Source: Phaffia rhodozyma (Eukaryota > Basidiomycota > Tremellomycetes > Cystofilobasidiales > Mrakiaceae). From it: a DNA stretch of 64,000 nt. The position numbers were made by a program, and so were the translations under genes. This document shows positions 46,939 through 57,207 of this stretch, one piece after another. The stretch is from NCBI GenBank assembly GCA_014706385.1, contig JACGZH010000008.1:868001-932000 (forward strand). The letters are read 5' to 3'. A model generated the notes under the pieces. It saw only the letters and a program-made list of their open reading frames with translations, searched no databases and was not told the DNA's origin. Every line of letters starts with the position of its first letter. Position 1 is the stretch's first letter.

Positions 46939-48149
46939 CGTTCTCGTCTAAAGCAGACTTATAGATTTCTGTTTCTTCACTCGTTTCTTCTCTTCTCTCT
47001 TTTTCTCTCGACGAGCACTCATTTTCTCACCGGCTGGAAAGTTGCTTCTCTATTTCAAGATCCCTCAATAAGTAAATACACATCTATTTTACCTGTTTTT
47101 CTTTTTCACACTATATCCCAACCTTGCATACATAAGTTTGATCATATCCTCCTAACATGACTCGGAAGCATCCTCTTCTGCGTTTGAAATGGTTTTTTTT
47201 TCACTCTTCTCATTCTGATTCTTCATCTGTTTTCATCTGTACTTTGAATTTTCTCCTCTTCTGCTCGTTTCTAGATATATATCCCTCTTCACCTCCATTA
47301 CGGTACGCCTCCGTGTCTGCATATGTCCGTCTTTCATTCATTTGTTCGTATGTTTCGCTTCTCGGTTCGACGCAACTCGTTCTGTGTTTTGCTCGCTTAG
47401 GCTTTCCGAAATCGCTCCCCTCGATCACGCGAAGTTCATGATTTATGATGTTTCTATTCTTCTATCTGTCGTTCCAAACTGTTGCAAGATGGGTGCCAAA
47501 CCTCAGACATGTACCTGTTTATAGCTAACGACCTGTCTGTAGGTGCATCCTCAAAATACTTGTTCAATCAGCTGTATTTTGACAACAGAGAGGGAACAAT
47601 TCGCAAAATTCGATTGATGCGCTTATCAACAAAGCCCTCTGATTTGGAACACTTTACTGATCCACTTATCCTCATTGTACAGTGTGCGCAGCTAATTTAT
47701 TCGTCAGAATGATCTTATTCAAGAACGACTCAAGATGAACAGGCCTACTGTGTACCTTCGTGTCGGTTTGTGAACGAAAGGAGTTATGTATGTTAGTTTT
47801 ATTCTTGCGAAGCGGACTTTTCATCAAAGGATCGTCTCTTCTTTGTCAAAGGCGTCCACTCTCGAGGAAAGTGTAGAAGTATAGCATAGAGAAAGCAACA
47901 ATGTGACCAAACGAGAGTACTAGGAAGAAAATGCCCGGAAAGTTGATAATGATGACAATATACTGTACAGCATGGAGTATACGGAAACACAATGAGGAAG
48001 AAGATAAGCAAAGACAGTCAGAGACAAAGTTAAACAGAGTAGAGAAAGCTTACAGAAAACAAACAAGGAGAGGCAGAGCAAAGAGAGTGGGAGAGACGGG
48101 AAATCCTTAGTAGGAAAGCAGGATGAGCAAACAAATGGAAGAAGACTGT
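46939..48149. other. Gene-poor stretch, T/C-rich
   Basis: About 1.2 kb between the RING-RRM stop codon and the opposing tail-anchored gene. The plus strand is T/C-rich (46975-47450). Short plus-strand frames are composition artefacts. On the minus strand, 47962-47846 encodes a hydrophobic run (YIVIIINFPGIFFLVLSFGH) after an AG acceptor and before a TGA. I could not connect it in frame to an upstream exon, so it is not called as a gene. Confidence 0.45.
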
Positions 48150-49374
48150 CTACAACAGAAGAAAGAGAAGAAATAGAGAAATAACGGAAAGGAGAACGGA
48201 AACGCGAAAAAATTGCTGCTCTCGTCTGGATTCCTCGAGGGTGTTGAGATTAATTTCAGTCGCTTCTGCAGACACTTTATGAACGATCGGTGGTGAAACC
48301 TCAAGTTGCTCGTCCGAGGATATCAGAGGGAGTTGAGTCGGACTGAGAAAGGAAGAAATGGAGGATTCCGTACAGAGTATAAACTGGTGTAGAGGAGATC
48401 GAGATCGCAGGATCGATCCTCCCCACGGATAAGGAGCCACTTGTTCCTGATGTTCGTTCCTTCGGGCCTCAATCCAACTTGGGATATTTACTGATTGGGG
48501 CCGTTGCGCGGGAACAGAGGGTGAGCCTTCTAAATCCAACGAGTTCTCAGCCCATTGCTTCGGCTTCTTGTTTGACCGAGCCGGCTCATCACAAAGTTTG
48601 ATGGAAGGATCGGCCGAATGATGTCGAATTCTTTTTCCGAGAGAAGACTTGGTAGTAGGCGAGGCCCAGGCAGCACGTGATGAAGAGCGAAAAAGCTTGA
48701 CAGAAGGCAAAACAAAGACGGGCTTCGATGTCATTCTGTGAGGACGATATCACAAGGCGTTAGCTAGAAAGAACCGATGCTCGGTAAATGAAAAGAGGCA
48801 TTTACCTGTAAGATTCTACCTTTTTGATGTTTTTGATTTTCTTAGTCTTGTCAGTTTTGTTGATCTTGTTAATTTTGTTGATTTTCTTGATGTGGTTTAT
48901 TTGGTTTATCATATTAACTAATTGCGTCTGTCTGACACGTTTGGCGAGTTTGATCCGTTTCGCCCGGGAAAACATGATAGTGGACACAGTTCGATTGACA
49001 GGGCTGGGGGACGATGGAACATTCAACTGAGTGTTGTGAGTCAGAGGAAGGGAAAGGTCAGATCGAGAGGTGATAGAAACAGTGCTCATGATGAATGTGC
49101 TGATCGAAGGAAAGAAGATGGCGCCGAGTGGAAGAAAAGTGGAAAGCGTGAGATAAGTCAAGAAACAAGAACAACTGTTCCTGACGACCAGCCATATATA
49201 CCTGGCCAAGGATTTCCTTCCCTTCGTAAAACTGATCCAGGGCGCGTCGAAGCTGCATAAAGGATAAGAAAAATAAATTGATGAACGCGATTATATTCTA
49301 TTTCCAGGCGACGTGTCCGTTTGTTGTTTTTCTTTTCGGACGTGTTGTGCCTGGATGTCGCGCTGCAAGTGTTG
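48150..49374 (-). CDS. Unrecognised coiled-coil, Lys/Asn-repeat and tail-anchored protein, 5' end uncertain
   Basis: A chain of exons that join in frame. 49374-49342 encodes QHLQRDIQAQH; 49252-49202 encodes LRRALDQFYEGKEILGQ; 49026-48806 encodes LNVPSSPSPVNRTVSTIMFS, a basic patch and an IKKINKINKINK run; after a 70-base intron, 48735-48150 encodes MTSKPVFVLPSVKLFRSSSR and a Ser/Pro-rich region. It ends with the hydrophobic FFRVSVLLSVISLFLLFLLL directly before the stop, a possible tail anchor. Upstream exons may extend to an ATG at 49592 or 49565. Alternatively the start is ATG 49089 (MSTVSITSRSDLSLPL) and the two small exons belong to untranslated sequence. I do not recognise the family. Confidence 0.42.
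48830..48905 (-). repeat. Imperfect ATC-AAC-AAG codon repeat (Ile/Asn/Lys)
   Basis: A low-complexity tract inside the previous gene, made of degenerate nine-base units that read KIN KIN KIN on the minus strand. It grades into TDKTKKIKNIKK. Either a real Lys/Asn-rich linker or a microsatellite that entered coding sequence. Confidence 0.7.
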
Positions 49375-49592
49375 CTGTAAGAACGAACCACCACTGTGAG
49401 CAGGATGTCATCAAGTCGGAAGGTCATTTGCGACCGGTCGATGTACAAAGACGCATCATTTGTATCAGTCACAGCAGTTGCATCAGCTAAAGCTATCACG
49501 ACCTCCGCTGGGCTATCCGGAACTTCACATGCAGTGTTCCTAAGAAGTGTGAGTGATCTGAGCATGTCAGTTCGGAAGCTGCCTGGAGAGCA

Positions 49593-50115
49593 CATCTAAA
49601 TTAATATCACAGAGAGCGAAGAGCGAAGGGTAAGGAACCGTAGATCTAAGGGCTGAGCTCTCTTTACAATGCGACGCATACTGACTTCCAATCTAAGGAC
49701 GCTGACATCCGCTTATTTAGACAGTCCGTCCTTCGTTCTCAGCACTCGGATTGTATCCTGGAAGATCTGAAAGAAGAATTTGAGGAACAGTTAACGTCGA
49801 CACCTGTGCTCTGTACCAAATGAGCGGACATACGTCTTTATGAAAGAAGAGTCAGAGTTATGCAATTGCCCACACCCTCGGCCACAACATCATCATGTTC
49901 AGTAGGCCTCCTCCCTCCGCTTCTACTCCATACAGCCTCCTTCAGGTTATCTCACAATGAAGAAGAGCTCTCGTTCCGCCAATAAATCACTCTAACAGTC
50001 TGCTGATATGACAATATATGTATTACACATTGGAATGATCCACGGCTGTTTCATTCAGTCCTTGGTAGAATGTACCGATCGAAAACCTGATCGATCGACA
50101 GGCCACTCAAGAGCA
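49593..50115. other. Intergenic, no gene recognised
   Basis: About 520 bases upstream of the tail-anchored gene and downstream of the RNase MRP/P gene. A 33-codon plus-strand frame from 49658 (MRRILTSNLRTLTSAYL) resembles a mitochondrial presequence but stops quickly and no continuing exon was found. Confidence 0.45.
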
Positions 50116-50943
50116 CTAAACGACATTTCCCAGCCAGTCCATCAGAGATCCTCCACCTGATGCGGCTTTAGAGGCAGATTCTGCTTCCTTTGCCTTATTG
50201 GAAGCTAGCATCTTTTGTAAAGCGGATGGCTGTTTCTTCTTCTTCCTCGATGAAGTGGTCGGATTGATGGGGCCACTGACACTAGCGCCAGAGGTAGTGG
50301 AGATAGCAGAGGGAGGGGCTGGTGATAATGATGCTGGCGAGCTAAGCGGTGTCTTTGATGCAGATCCAACAAGAGGTAACGCAGATGAGATAGAGAGAGG
50401 ATTAGGAGTGATGGATGATGAGAATGCTGGTGTCTTGATCGGCTGTTTGATAGAAACACGCGCACTGGCTGGAGAGTGAGGTGCAGGCCCCTGCAATATT
50501 GACGTCGTGAGTAGGGGAGAGGAAGGAAGAGATTCCACAGGTTGTTGTTGCTGCTGCTGCTTCTGTAAACTCCTCGTCTTCCTTGTGCTAGGAAACGATT
50601 CAACCACATTCCGATCACTTCCCGGTCTGATATTAACATCCCCACAAGCCAAACAGGTCACTCTGACCCTGTTAAATTTCTTCTTTCGCTCTTTTTCTTT
50701 CCCTTGATCAATTCCTTTTCCTTTCTTAGATCTCCGTAGCTGTATGGTCGAAGTATGACCGGGAACAAGTAAGGTGCTGCATCGAACGCAGCTGATGTGT
50801 TCGGTGGCTGATGCGGGAAGTTCAGATAGAAGACGAAGTCGACTCAAATGGAGAGCGGATAGATTAGGTGAAACTGGGTAGAGGTGAGCGGGTAAATGGG
50901 AGAGATGGGATAGCGTGGGTAGGCTGGGTTGAAAGGTGGACAT
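50116..50943 (-). CDS. RNase MRP/P subunit of the SNM1/RPR2 (Rpp21) family
   Basis: A single-exon gene of 275 codons. SNM1/RPR2 proteins are zinc-binding subunits of RNase MRP or RNase P, which process pre-rRNA and pre-tRNA. The N-terminal helix NLSALHLSRLRLLSELPASA precedes the zinc ligands in HISCVRCSTLLVPGHTSTIQ, and, after a basic linker (RSKKGKGIDQGKEKERKKK), VTCLACGDVNIRPG, giving CxxC..CxxC as in the family. The rest is a Ser/Pro/Ala-rich tail with a Gln run and a basic patch (TSSRKKKKQPSALQKMLASN), ending GSLMDWLGNVV. The long tail is typical of Snm1 rather than Rpr2, but I do not assign one symbol. Divergent from UBA3 with 254 bases between starts. Confidence 0.83.
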   Translation of the reverse strand: MSTFQPSLPTLSHLSHLPAHLYPVSPNLSALHLSRLRLLSELPASATEHISCVRCSTLLVPGHTSTIQLRRSKKGKGIDQGKEKERKKKFNRVRVTCLACGDVNIRPGSDRNVVESFPSTRKTRSLQKQQQQQQPVESLPSSPLLTTSILQGPAPHSPASARVSIKQPIKTPAFSSSITPNPLSISSALPLVGSASKTPLSSPASLSPAPPSAISTTSGASVSGPINPTTSSRKKKKQPSALQKMLASNKAKEAESASKAASGGGSLMDWLGNVV

Positions 50944-51197
50944 CGTGGTTTGGATGAGGAATCAGTTCTCGGTCAAATTAAAGGAGTTGGATGTTGAGGA
51001 GGATGAATGCAAAAAAAGAAAGAAAAAAACTAGAGAAATTTTGTAATAAGAAATTGGACAGCCGTCTAGTTTAAACTTACAGTCAAGAGCTCAAACGTCG
51101 GTGGCACTTCCGGTTGATCTCCATCTCTCTTATTCCATCCATCTTACCTGTATATTTAATCACAAACAACCAAAAAACACAGGCAGATACACATTCT
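50944..51197. promoter_or_regulatory. Bidirectional promoter SNM1/RPR2 gene and UBA3
   Basis: 254 bases between two divergent start codons. It has an A-rich stretch at 51010-51060. No assigned motif. Confidence 0.5.
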
Positions 51198-53520
51198 ATG
51201 GCATCACCAGATATAATAGGTGCTCCAGATTGGCCTGGAAGATACGAGCATGTGGAGTAAGCTACAAAATGATCTGACTTCGTTCGAAATTGTCTGTCAT
51301 ATGCCCCTCAGTCCTGATAATCACATCTTGAATCCCCTGATGGATCTCCGGGCTTGAATGAACCGATAGCATGCTACTTGATAGGCCTGGACCCAGCACA
51401 GATATAGACTCCTTCGTTCCTGGCGATGCTGTAAGCAAGTTTCTGGCTCTGATGCGATCGTCTGTTGGGTGAGATGGATGAGGGCGCTGATGCGCGTATA
51501 TCCTCTCGTTGTTCCAGATCAAGAGCTTTCTCAGAGATACCTGCAAAATCTTGGTCATCGGAGCAGGAGGACTGGGTTGTGAAATCCTGTCGAATCTGGC
51601 AATGTGTACGTTTCTCAAGATCACTCTGATGAACGCAGCGAATCGGTGCTGATAAACCCATACATAAAGTGGGCTTTAAGGACATCACCGTTATCGATAT
51701 GGATACAATCGATGTGGGTTCTTGAGTATAATCTCTGTCCATAGCAGGGCCTAAGCTTAACTTCATTTCTTCACGATCATGATAGGTATCCAACTTGAAT
51801 CGACAGTTTCTCTTCCGGTTCGTTCACATTGCTATGCCCTTAATTGTCCCGATCACCGCGCTCACTTCTGATTCCTGTGATAAACCTTGTAGAGAATCTG
51901 ATGTAGGTAAACCGAAAGCGACTGTAGCGGCCGACTTCATCATGGCGCGTGTTCCGGGATGCAAAGTTACGTCGTACGTACCTTTCTGCTTGGATTCTGT
52001 GATGGAGAGATTGTCCATTGACGACAATATTAATCGTCCTCTGTCTCAACAGATATTTTGGAAAAATTCAGGACCATCCTGAGTCGTTTTATAAGCAGTT
52101 TAACTTAGTGATCACCGGGCTTGATTCGGTGGAAGCTCGAAGATGGATGAACGCCACATTGGTCGGCATGGTGGATGAAGATGAAGGTCCAGAGAGTATG
52201 AAGCCGATGATTGATGGTGGAACAGAAGGTTCGTATCATCTCGGAATAAGATGCATCAAGTTATGAATCAATAGCTGATGTTTGGCTGCTCAATGTGACC
52301 TTCTCTGTCACAGGCTTTAAAGGTCAAGCCACGGTGATTTTGCCCACAATCTCGCATTGTTATGAGTGCACTGTGCGTCTACGGCTCGCCTGTTTTCGAT
52401 ATGTTCCCAAACCTCAATGATAACTGATAGTCAATTTCAATTCGACACTCAACTGCGAGTGCAGCTCCACATGCACACACCGCCTACAGCTTTCCCGATA
52501 TGTACGATCGCAAATACACCTCGACTACCGGAACACTGTATTGAATGGGCTTCTGTACTTGAATGGCCTAAAGTATTCAAAGGTGAGTCTTTCTTGCTTG
52601 TGATTGACAAGAGAGGCAAGCTGACGTGATAGATATTGCTGCTGCCATGACAAAAACAAAAAAAAAGACAAGAAGCTGGACACCGATGATCCCGCAGACA
52701 TCGAATGGCTATACACCCAGGCATTGGCTCGAGCAAAGAAGCACCACATCGAAGGTGTTACTTGGTCGCTGACACAAGGTGTCGTCAAGAACATTATCCC
52801 CGCCATCGCCAGTACAAATGCAATCATCGCTGGTGAGTTCATTGTTCAATTCTCGCGAGTCTTTTCGGAACATGACGTGAAGAGGAAACTAACTGGTTAA
52901 TTTTCATCGATATTCAGCGAGTTGTTGCACTGAAGCTTTCAAACTTGTCACCAACAGCGCTCCTTACTTGGATAGCTACATGATGGTAAGAATGTTCCCT
53001 TGATGTTTCTCCCGCTCTGCTTTCGCCTATCTTTATCTTGATCTGTGCTGACATTTCTTAAATGTTTGACACTATACAAACAGTATGTTGGTAACGATTC
53101 GATATACACATACACCTTCAAACCTGAACAACGGCCGGACTGTCCGGTCTGTGGGGGAGAAGTGATAGACGTCACTATCAAAAAGGAGTGGAAGATAGAA
53201 GATCTATACGAGTGGTTGAAAGCTAGGCAGGATCTGTCAGTTACATTTCCTTCTTCCTCTCTTCTCGCCCATCTTCTAGCTTCTGTCATCGATGCTGAAA
53301 TAAATCTGAACCTGGCATGAAACAATTTAGTCAACTCAAGAAACCATCCCTTTCAAGTCCGAACGGCCCACTGTACTTTTCATCCCCACCCCAACTTGAA
53401 CTTGCAACTCGACCAAATCTTGAACGACTAGTCAGTGACCTTTTGAAGGACGGGGATGAAATTACAGTGACGGATGTCGCGTTGCCCTTCCAAATGAGTC
53501 TTAAGGTCAAGTTCGAATAA
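51198..53520 (+). CDS. UBA3: NEDD8-activating enzyme E1 catalytic subunit UBA3
   Basis: Uba3, paired with Ula1/APPBP1, adenylates NEDD8/Rub1 and passes it to Ubc12 for cullin modification. The start is ATG 51198 ([19 protein letters not shown]). The nucleotide-binding loop is [20 protein letters not shown], followed by [14 protein letters not shown], then RQFLFR and [34 protein letters not shown] and the zinc-ligand region [13 protein letters not shown] follow. The catalytic Cys lies in [20 protein letters not shown], the UBA3-specific context. [20 protein letters not shown] and [20 protein letters not shown] continue, with the second zinc pair in [10 protein letters not shown]. The C-terminal ubiquitin-fold domain ends [15 protein letters not shown]. 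About ten introns. All key residues are present. Confidence 0.95.
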
Positions 53521-53996
53521 GAAAAGCGGGTAAGATGTAGACTAGGAGCGAGACAGTTGTTTACAGAATTTGTTTCGTCGATAGTTCTCTTCCCTCATGA
53601 TTAATCAGATTTTTGATCGGTAGTGTGAATTGAGGGATTGAAGATTGATATGAGAATCAGTGAATGCCGGAGGAAAAAGAGTTTGTACATAAGGCAAGAA
53701 AAGAACAAAGGGGAAGATGTCAAACACTATAAACGATTAACATGATGACTAGGGTTCACTCTACTAACAATGAACGAGTAAATGACCAAAAAATAAAAAA
53801 GAAGAAACTATAGAAGGAGTGGAAGGAAGAGGGAAAAGACTCCAAAGAAAGGCCGAAAAAACGGAGAGAAATCAAGATCACGGATTGAAGAGAGATCAGG
53901 TCAATGAATTGAGATCTGTGCCCCTGACAAGGGCATGGATACAGGATAAAGTTGTGACGATTGAAACTATTTGATTAAGGAGAGCACCGGAGAGAC
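53521..53996. other. Convergent 3' ends of UBA3 and CKB
   Basis: About 480 bases, A/G-rich on the plus strand (53640-53880). Expected to hold two opposing terminators. No gene seen. Confidence 0.5.
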
Positions 53997-55438
53997 TTAG
54001 ATCGAGGCTCCCTCTTCGCGCTCAACAGCTTCAAGTCGAGAGATTTGTCTGTGAGGAAGGGCCAAATTGGTACAAAAAGAGGATCCAAAATACTCCAGTC
54101 GGGTCAGAATCAAGTAGGTTAGACCTTCAGAATGGAAGAATGCAGATAGGACTGACCTATCTCTAACAGCTTCCTGCCACCTTTGAAGCCTTCCGACCTC
54201 ATTCACTCCGAACCCGAAGATTTTTGGTCGGTACCTTTCAACTTTACTAGCAGCTGCCACCATGCTCACACTCCCCACTCCTGATGGGCCTGCCAATCCT
54301 CCACCGTGTAATCCTTGACCTCCTTGACCGGCTGTTTGTCCGCCGGTGTTGGCACTACCGGACGTGAAAGCGCCATCGCTTTGGTGTGCGGGGTGAGAAC
54401 CAGGCAAAGGTGTCCCGGAGTTGTTACCAGCGCCTGCTGACGAGGCTTGTTGAGGAGAGAGTAGTAAAGGAAGCGAAAGGTGGGGCAATGTCGGAGGGGG
54501 GACTTTGGAAGGAATCATGTGAGGGTAAACCATGAAAAGCATGTGAGGAAAGGCTGATAGGGCGTGCGTTGCAGAGGCAAGGTTAGAATCAATTCGAAAA
54601 GTAAGGAAACTGAATAGACGAAAACGGAAGGACCTACTAGTTCCAAAATAGGCCCCATCAATGGTTCCGTGTCGGTTGCTTTTCGGACTGTAGATGTCTT
54701 CACATCGAGGACAGTACAGCTTTACGGCTTTTTGATAAGGTAGATCGGACAATCCAACCGGAAGAAGCGGTTGAGACAAGCAATACACCCTAGGGCACCT
54801 TCCGAAGTCGGCTTTTTTATATTTTTCCATCTGAGAGCAAAAGAGAAAGAGCGTAGGTTACGGCTTGATCAACAAGTTTGATTCTAGAAAAGCATTTAGA
54901 TGTGGATAGACGAACCATCTTGGCTAAACCTCGGGATGTAAGGATATAACGGGCGTGGATTAGACCATATAGGAATCGGGCTGAATTTTCAATCGTTTCT
55001 CTGACTTCATCTTCCAGGTCTTCCTCAACTGTAGATATGAAAACAAGTTTTTGAATAAGCTAGATGCTATCTGGCAGAAAGATAGATGTCCAGAGGAAAG
55101 GGACTTACAGACGCCTAGAGAATCAGTAATCAGGTCGAGTGCTCTTGAGTACTCATTCAACACCTCAGCACTCAATCCAGTAAGGTTAAATCTGTCAAGA
55201 ATATATTCCTCATCAACCTCCGCATAGTATTCGTTCCCTTTAGTCAGAAGGAACCAGTTGATCCATCTTGGGTTTGAGCATATTCAGTTGTGAATGAGTC
55301 AGGTGAAGACAAGAAGAAAAAGAAGAAAATCAGGAAGGGAAACGATTTGACATGAATAGGTACAAAGAAACAAGTAAAAGAAAAAAACACGAACGAGCTG
55401 TTGTACTCTGAGTCACTTCCTGTTGAGAGGTCGTCCAT
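53997..55438 (-). CDS. CKB1: Casein kinase II regulatory (beta) subunit
   Basis: The dimeric regulatory subunit that brings two CK2 alpha subunits together. The start at 55438 gives [15 protein letters not shown]. The next exon reads [40 protein letters not shown], then [20 protein letters not shown] and [20 protein letters not shown]. The zinc ribbon has all four Cys: [20 protein letters not shown] and [39 protein letters not shown] follows. A Gly/Ser/Ala-rich insert of about 100 residues then interrupts the domain before [20 protein letters not shown], the normal C-terminal strand. The protein ends REEGASI at 53997. Whether it corresponds to yeast Ckb1 or Ckb2 cannot be told; only one such gene is seen here. 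Confidence 0.93.
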
Positions 55439-57207
55439 TTTGAGATCAAATGGAAGAGAAGGAGAAGAAAGAGGTGAACGAATAAGTCGAGCGAGCTGAT
55501 GGAAGGAAACGAGGACGATGGAACGATGGGCACGGGAAAGATCAAGTCCTACAAAAAGCGGCACCTTTTTTCTCCGTTTCGCAACTCAAACATTTTCTAA
55601 TCGGTCATTACGACACTTTGTAATGTTTCATATCAGTCGACACAAATAGCGAGTCTCCTCATCAATTGAGGTTCTCTCAGAAGATGCAATACCAGGTTCT
55701 ACCGCAACAAGTGTAGTTGCGAATGAACATCCTGTGATCTCATCATATAGATGAAATATAGGCAATCAGTTCAGTACACGATCCGTTTTGAGCACTCGAC
55801 TTTCTGCAGTACGAGGTTTCCTTCGTAATCTACTCCTCAAGCGTACACGCATGATTGCTTTGTTAAGGCCTTCAATATTTATCTCTCTAGTCAGTTGAGT
55901 ATACAGAGCGCAGATATTTCGTATCTGGGCAATCTATACGAGAGAGTTCAATCTTTGTATGTTCTCTGCATAAACACTCTAAGATCCTTTTCGGGGTCTC
56001 TCGTAGCCAGCTGCACAACGCACCGAAATCCAGGCATAACCCTACGCTGGGTGCGCCCAGCACAGTTTGGCAGCAATGGTGAACTAGACAACGATATTAT
56101 TTTTGAAGTGATGTGGAGGACACTATCATCAGAAGAACTTTATCTGGGTCGACTGACTGGTTTTGTGTCCTCTTGCTTCCCAATGTGATTACATATATAT
56201 TAATTTCGTCCTGATACAGTGCTCCTGTAGCGATGGTTGGAAGAGGTCGGGTCATTGAGTAGCATGATCAGAGAATACGGTTTCATAGTTTACGTATCGA
56301 CTTGTCTTCTCCCTTGCGCTGATTTCATTTTTTCTTGCGTTTTTTGTGATCACACGAGTTTGATGAGGAAAAAATCTCACTTCAAGCTCTCACAGTCTGT
56401 TCTGACGAAACATTGTATATGAGGGTTCTATTAGACCGTGATGAAAACATTAGCTGCCATGGGAATCAAGTCTTGAAAGTTTGTCTACGTAATTTGAGAC
56501 TTCAAATCAGTTAATTCTTCAGATCATGAACAACGACTCTGCCGAGTCATCCGCTACTCGAGAATGTCGGGCATGAGGTTATGTTGAGTTTGCTGACTTC
56601 TGACGATGGGCAGGCGGTCATCGACATGATCAAGACTGAAAGCGACAACAAAATCATCCCTTCAAACTCCTCCGACTCTGGTCCAAGCGGGTTCTTTTCA
56701 TGCCTGGTCAAGTATATAACAACAATACTTGAGATATGATCATGTACGGGATGACGTACTGAGGATAATAAGGGTTACATACAATGTGTGACGACAGTAC
56801 AACAACTCGTAGAGTCTCAAGACGAACTCATTAAGTCCTTTCAACGCGTCGCGTGCCGCGTGCGGAGGAACGCGGTCAGCTTGACGCGTGCTGTTGTCAC
56901 AAGAAGTTTCATCCAACCGAACCGATCGATATTGTCATTCCCTGCTTCCATCATCCTTCTATCTTTTCTTTTTGGTTGCTTCCTTCATCGGCACTCTCTT
57001 CTTCCTCTTTTTCTCTTTTTTTTTGTTCTCACTTTCGTCTTTGCTCTATTTTTCTGCTTACGCAGGTCATCAGGACATCCCTTGTAAAATCCGTTTGAAA
57101 GGGAACAGAGCAAAACCTTCCAGCATATACCCATAACATATACCCTCCATTTTTCTGATCCTTCGGTTCTGATCATCAACAGCCCATCTTCAGCCTTCAA
57201 CTAGAGC
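55439..57207. other. Largest gene-poor stretch, CKB to POL2
   Basis: About 1.77 kb between the divergent CKB and POL2 genes. No frame shows a recognisable domain. A 97-codon frame at 55895-56188 has no family resemblance. Bases 56615-56720 (DDGQAVIDMIKTESDNKIIP) look mildly coding-like but lack a connected start. The part nearest POL2 holds the MCB sites and, at 56940-57060, a strong T/C tract. Confidence 0.5.
56844..56889. promoter_or_regulatory. Paired MCB (ACGCGT) sites upstream of POL2
   Basis: Two perfect ACGCGT words at 56844-56849 and 56884-56889, 40 bases apart and about 320-360 bases upstream of the POL2 start. Between them are further CGCGT-like words (GTCGCGTGCCGCGTGCGG). ACGCGT is the MluI cell-cycle box bound by MBF in yeasts, which drives G1/S expression of replication genes including DNA polymerases. 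The sequence is seen directly; its use here is inferred. Confidence 0.6.

Noticed and set aside
47846..47962. Minus-strand hydrophobic exon-like stretch ending in TGA
   Set aside because: It has an AG acceptor, but no upstream exon joins in a compatible phase; the tail-anchored gene already ends at 48150.
49658..49759. 33-codon plus-strand frame resembling a mitochondrial presequence
   Set aside because: It stops after 33 codons and no donor site leads to a continuing exon in frame.
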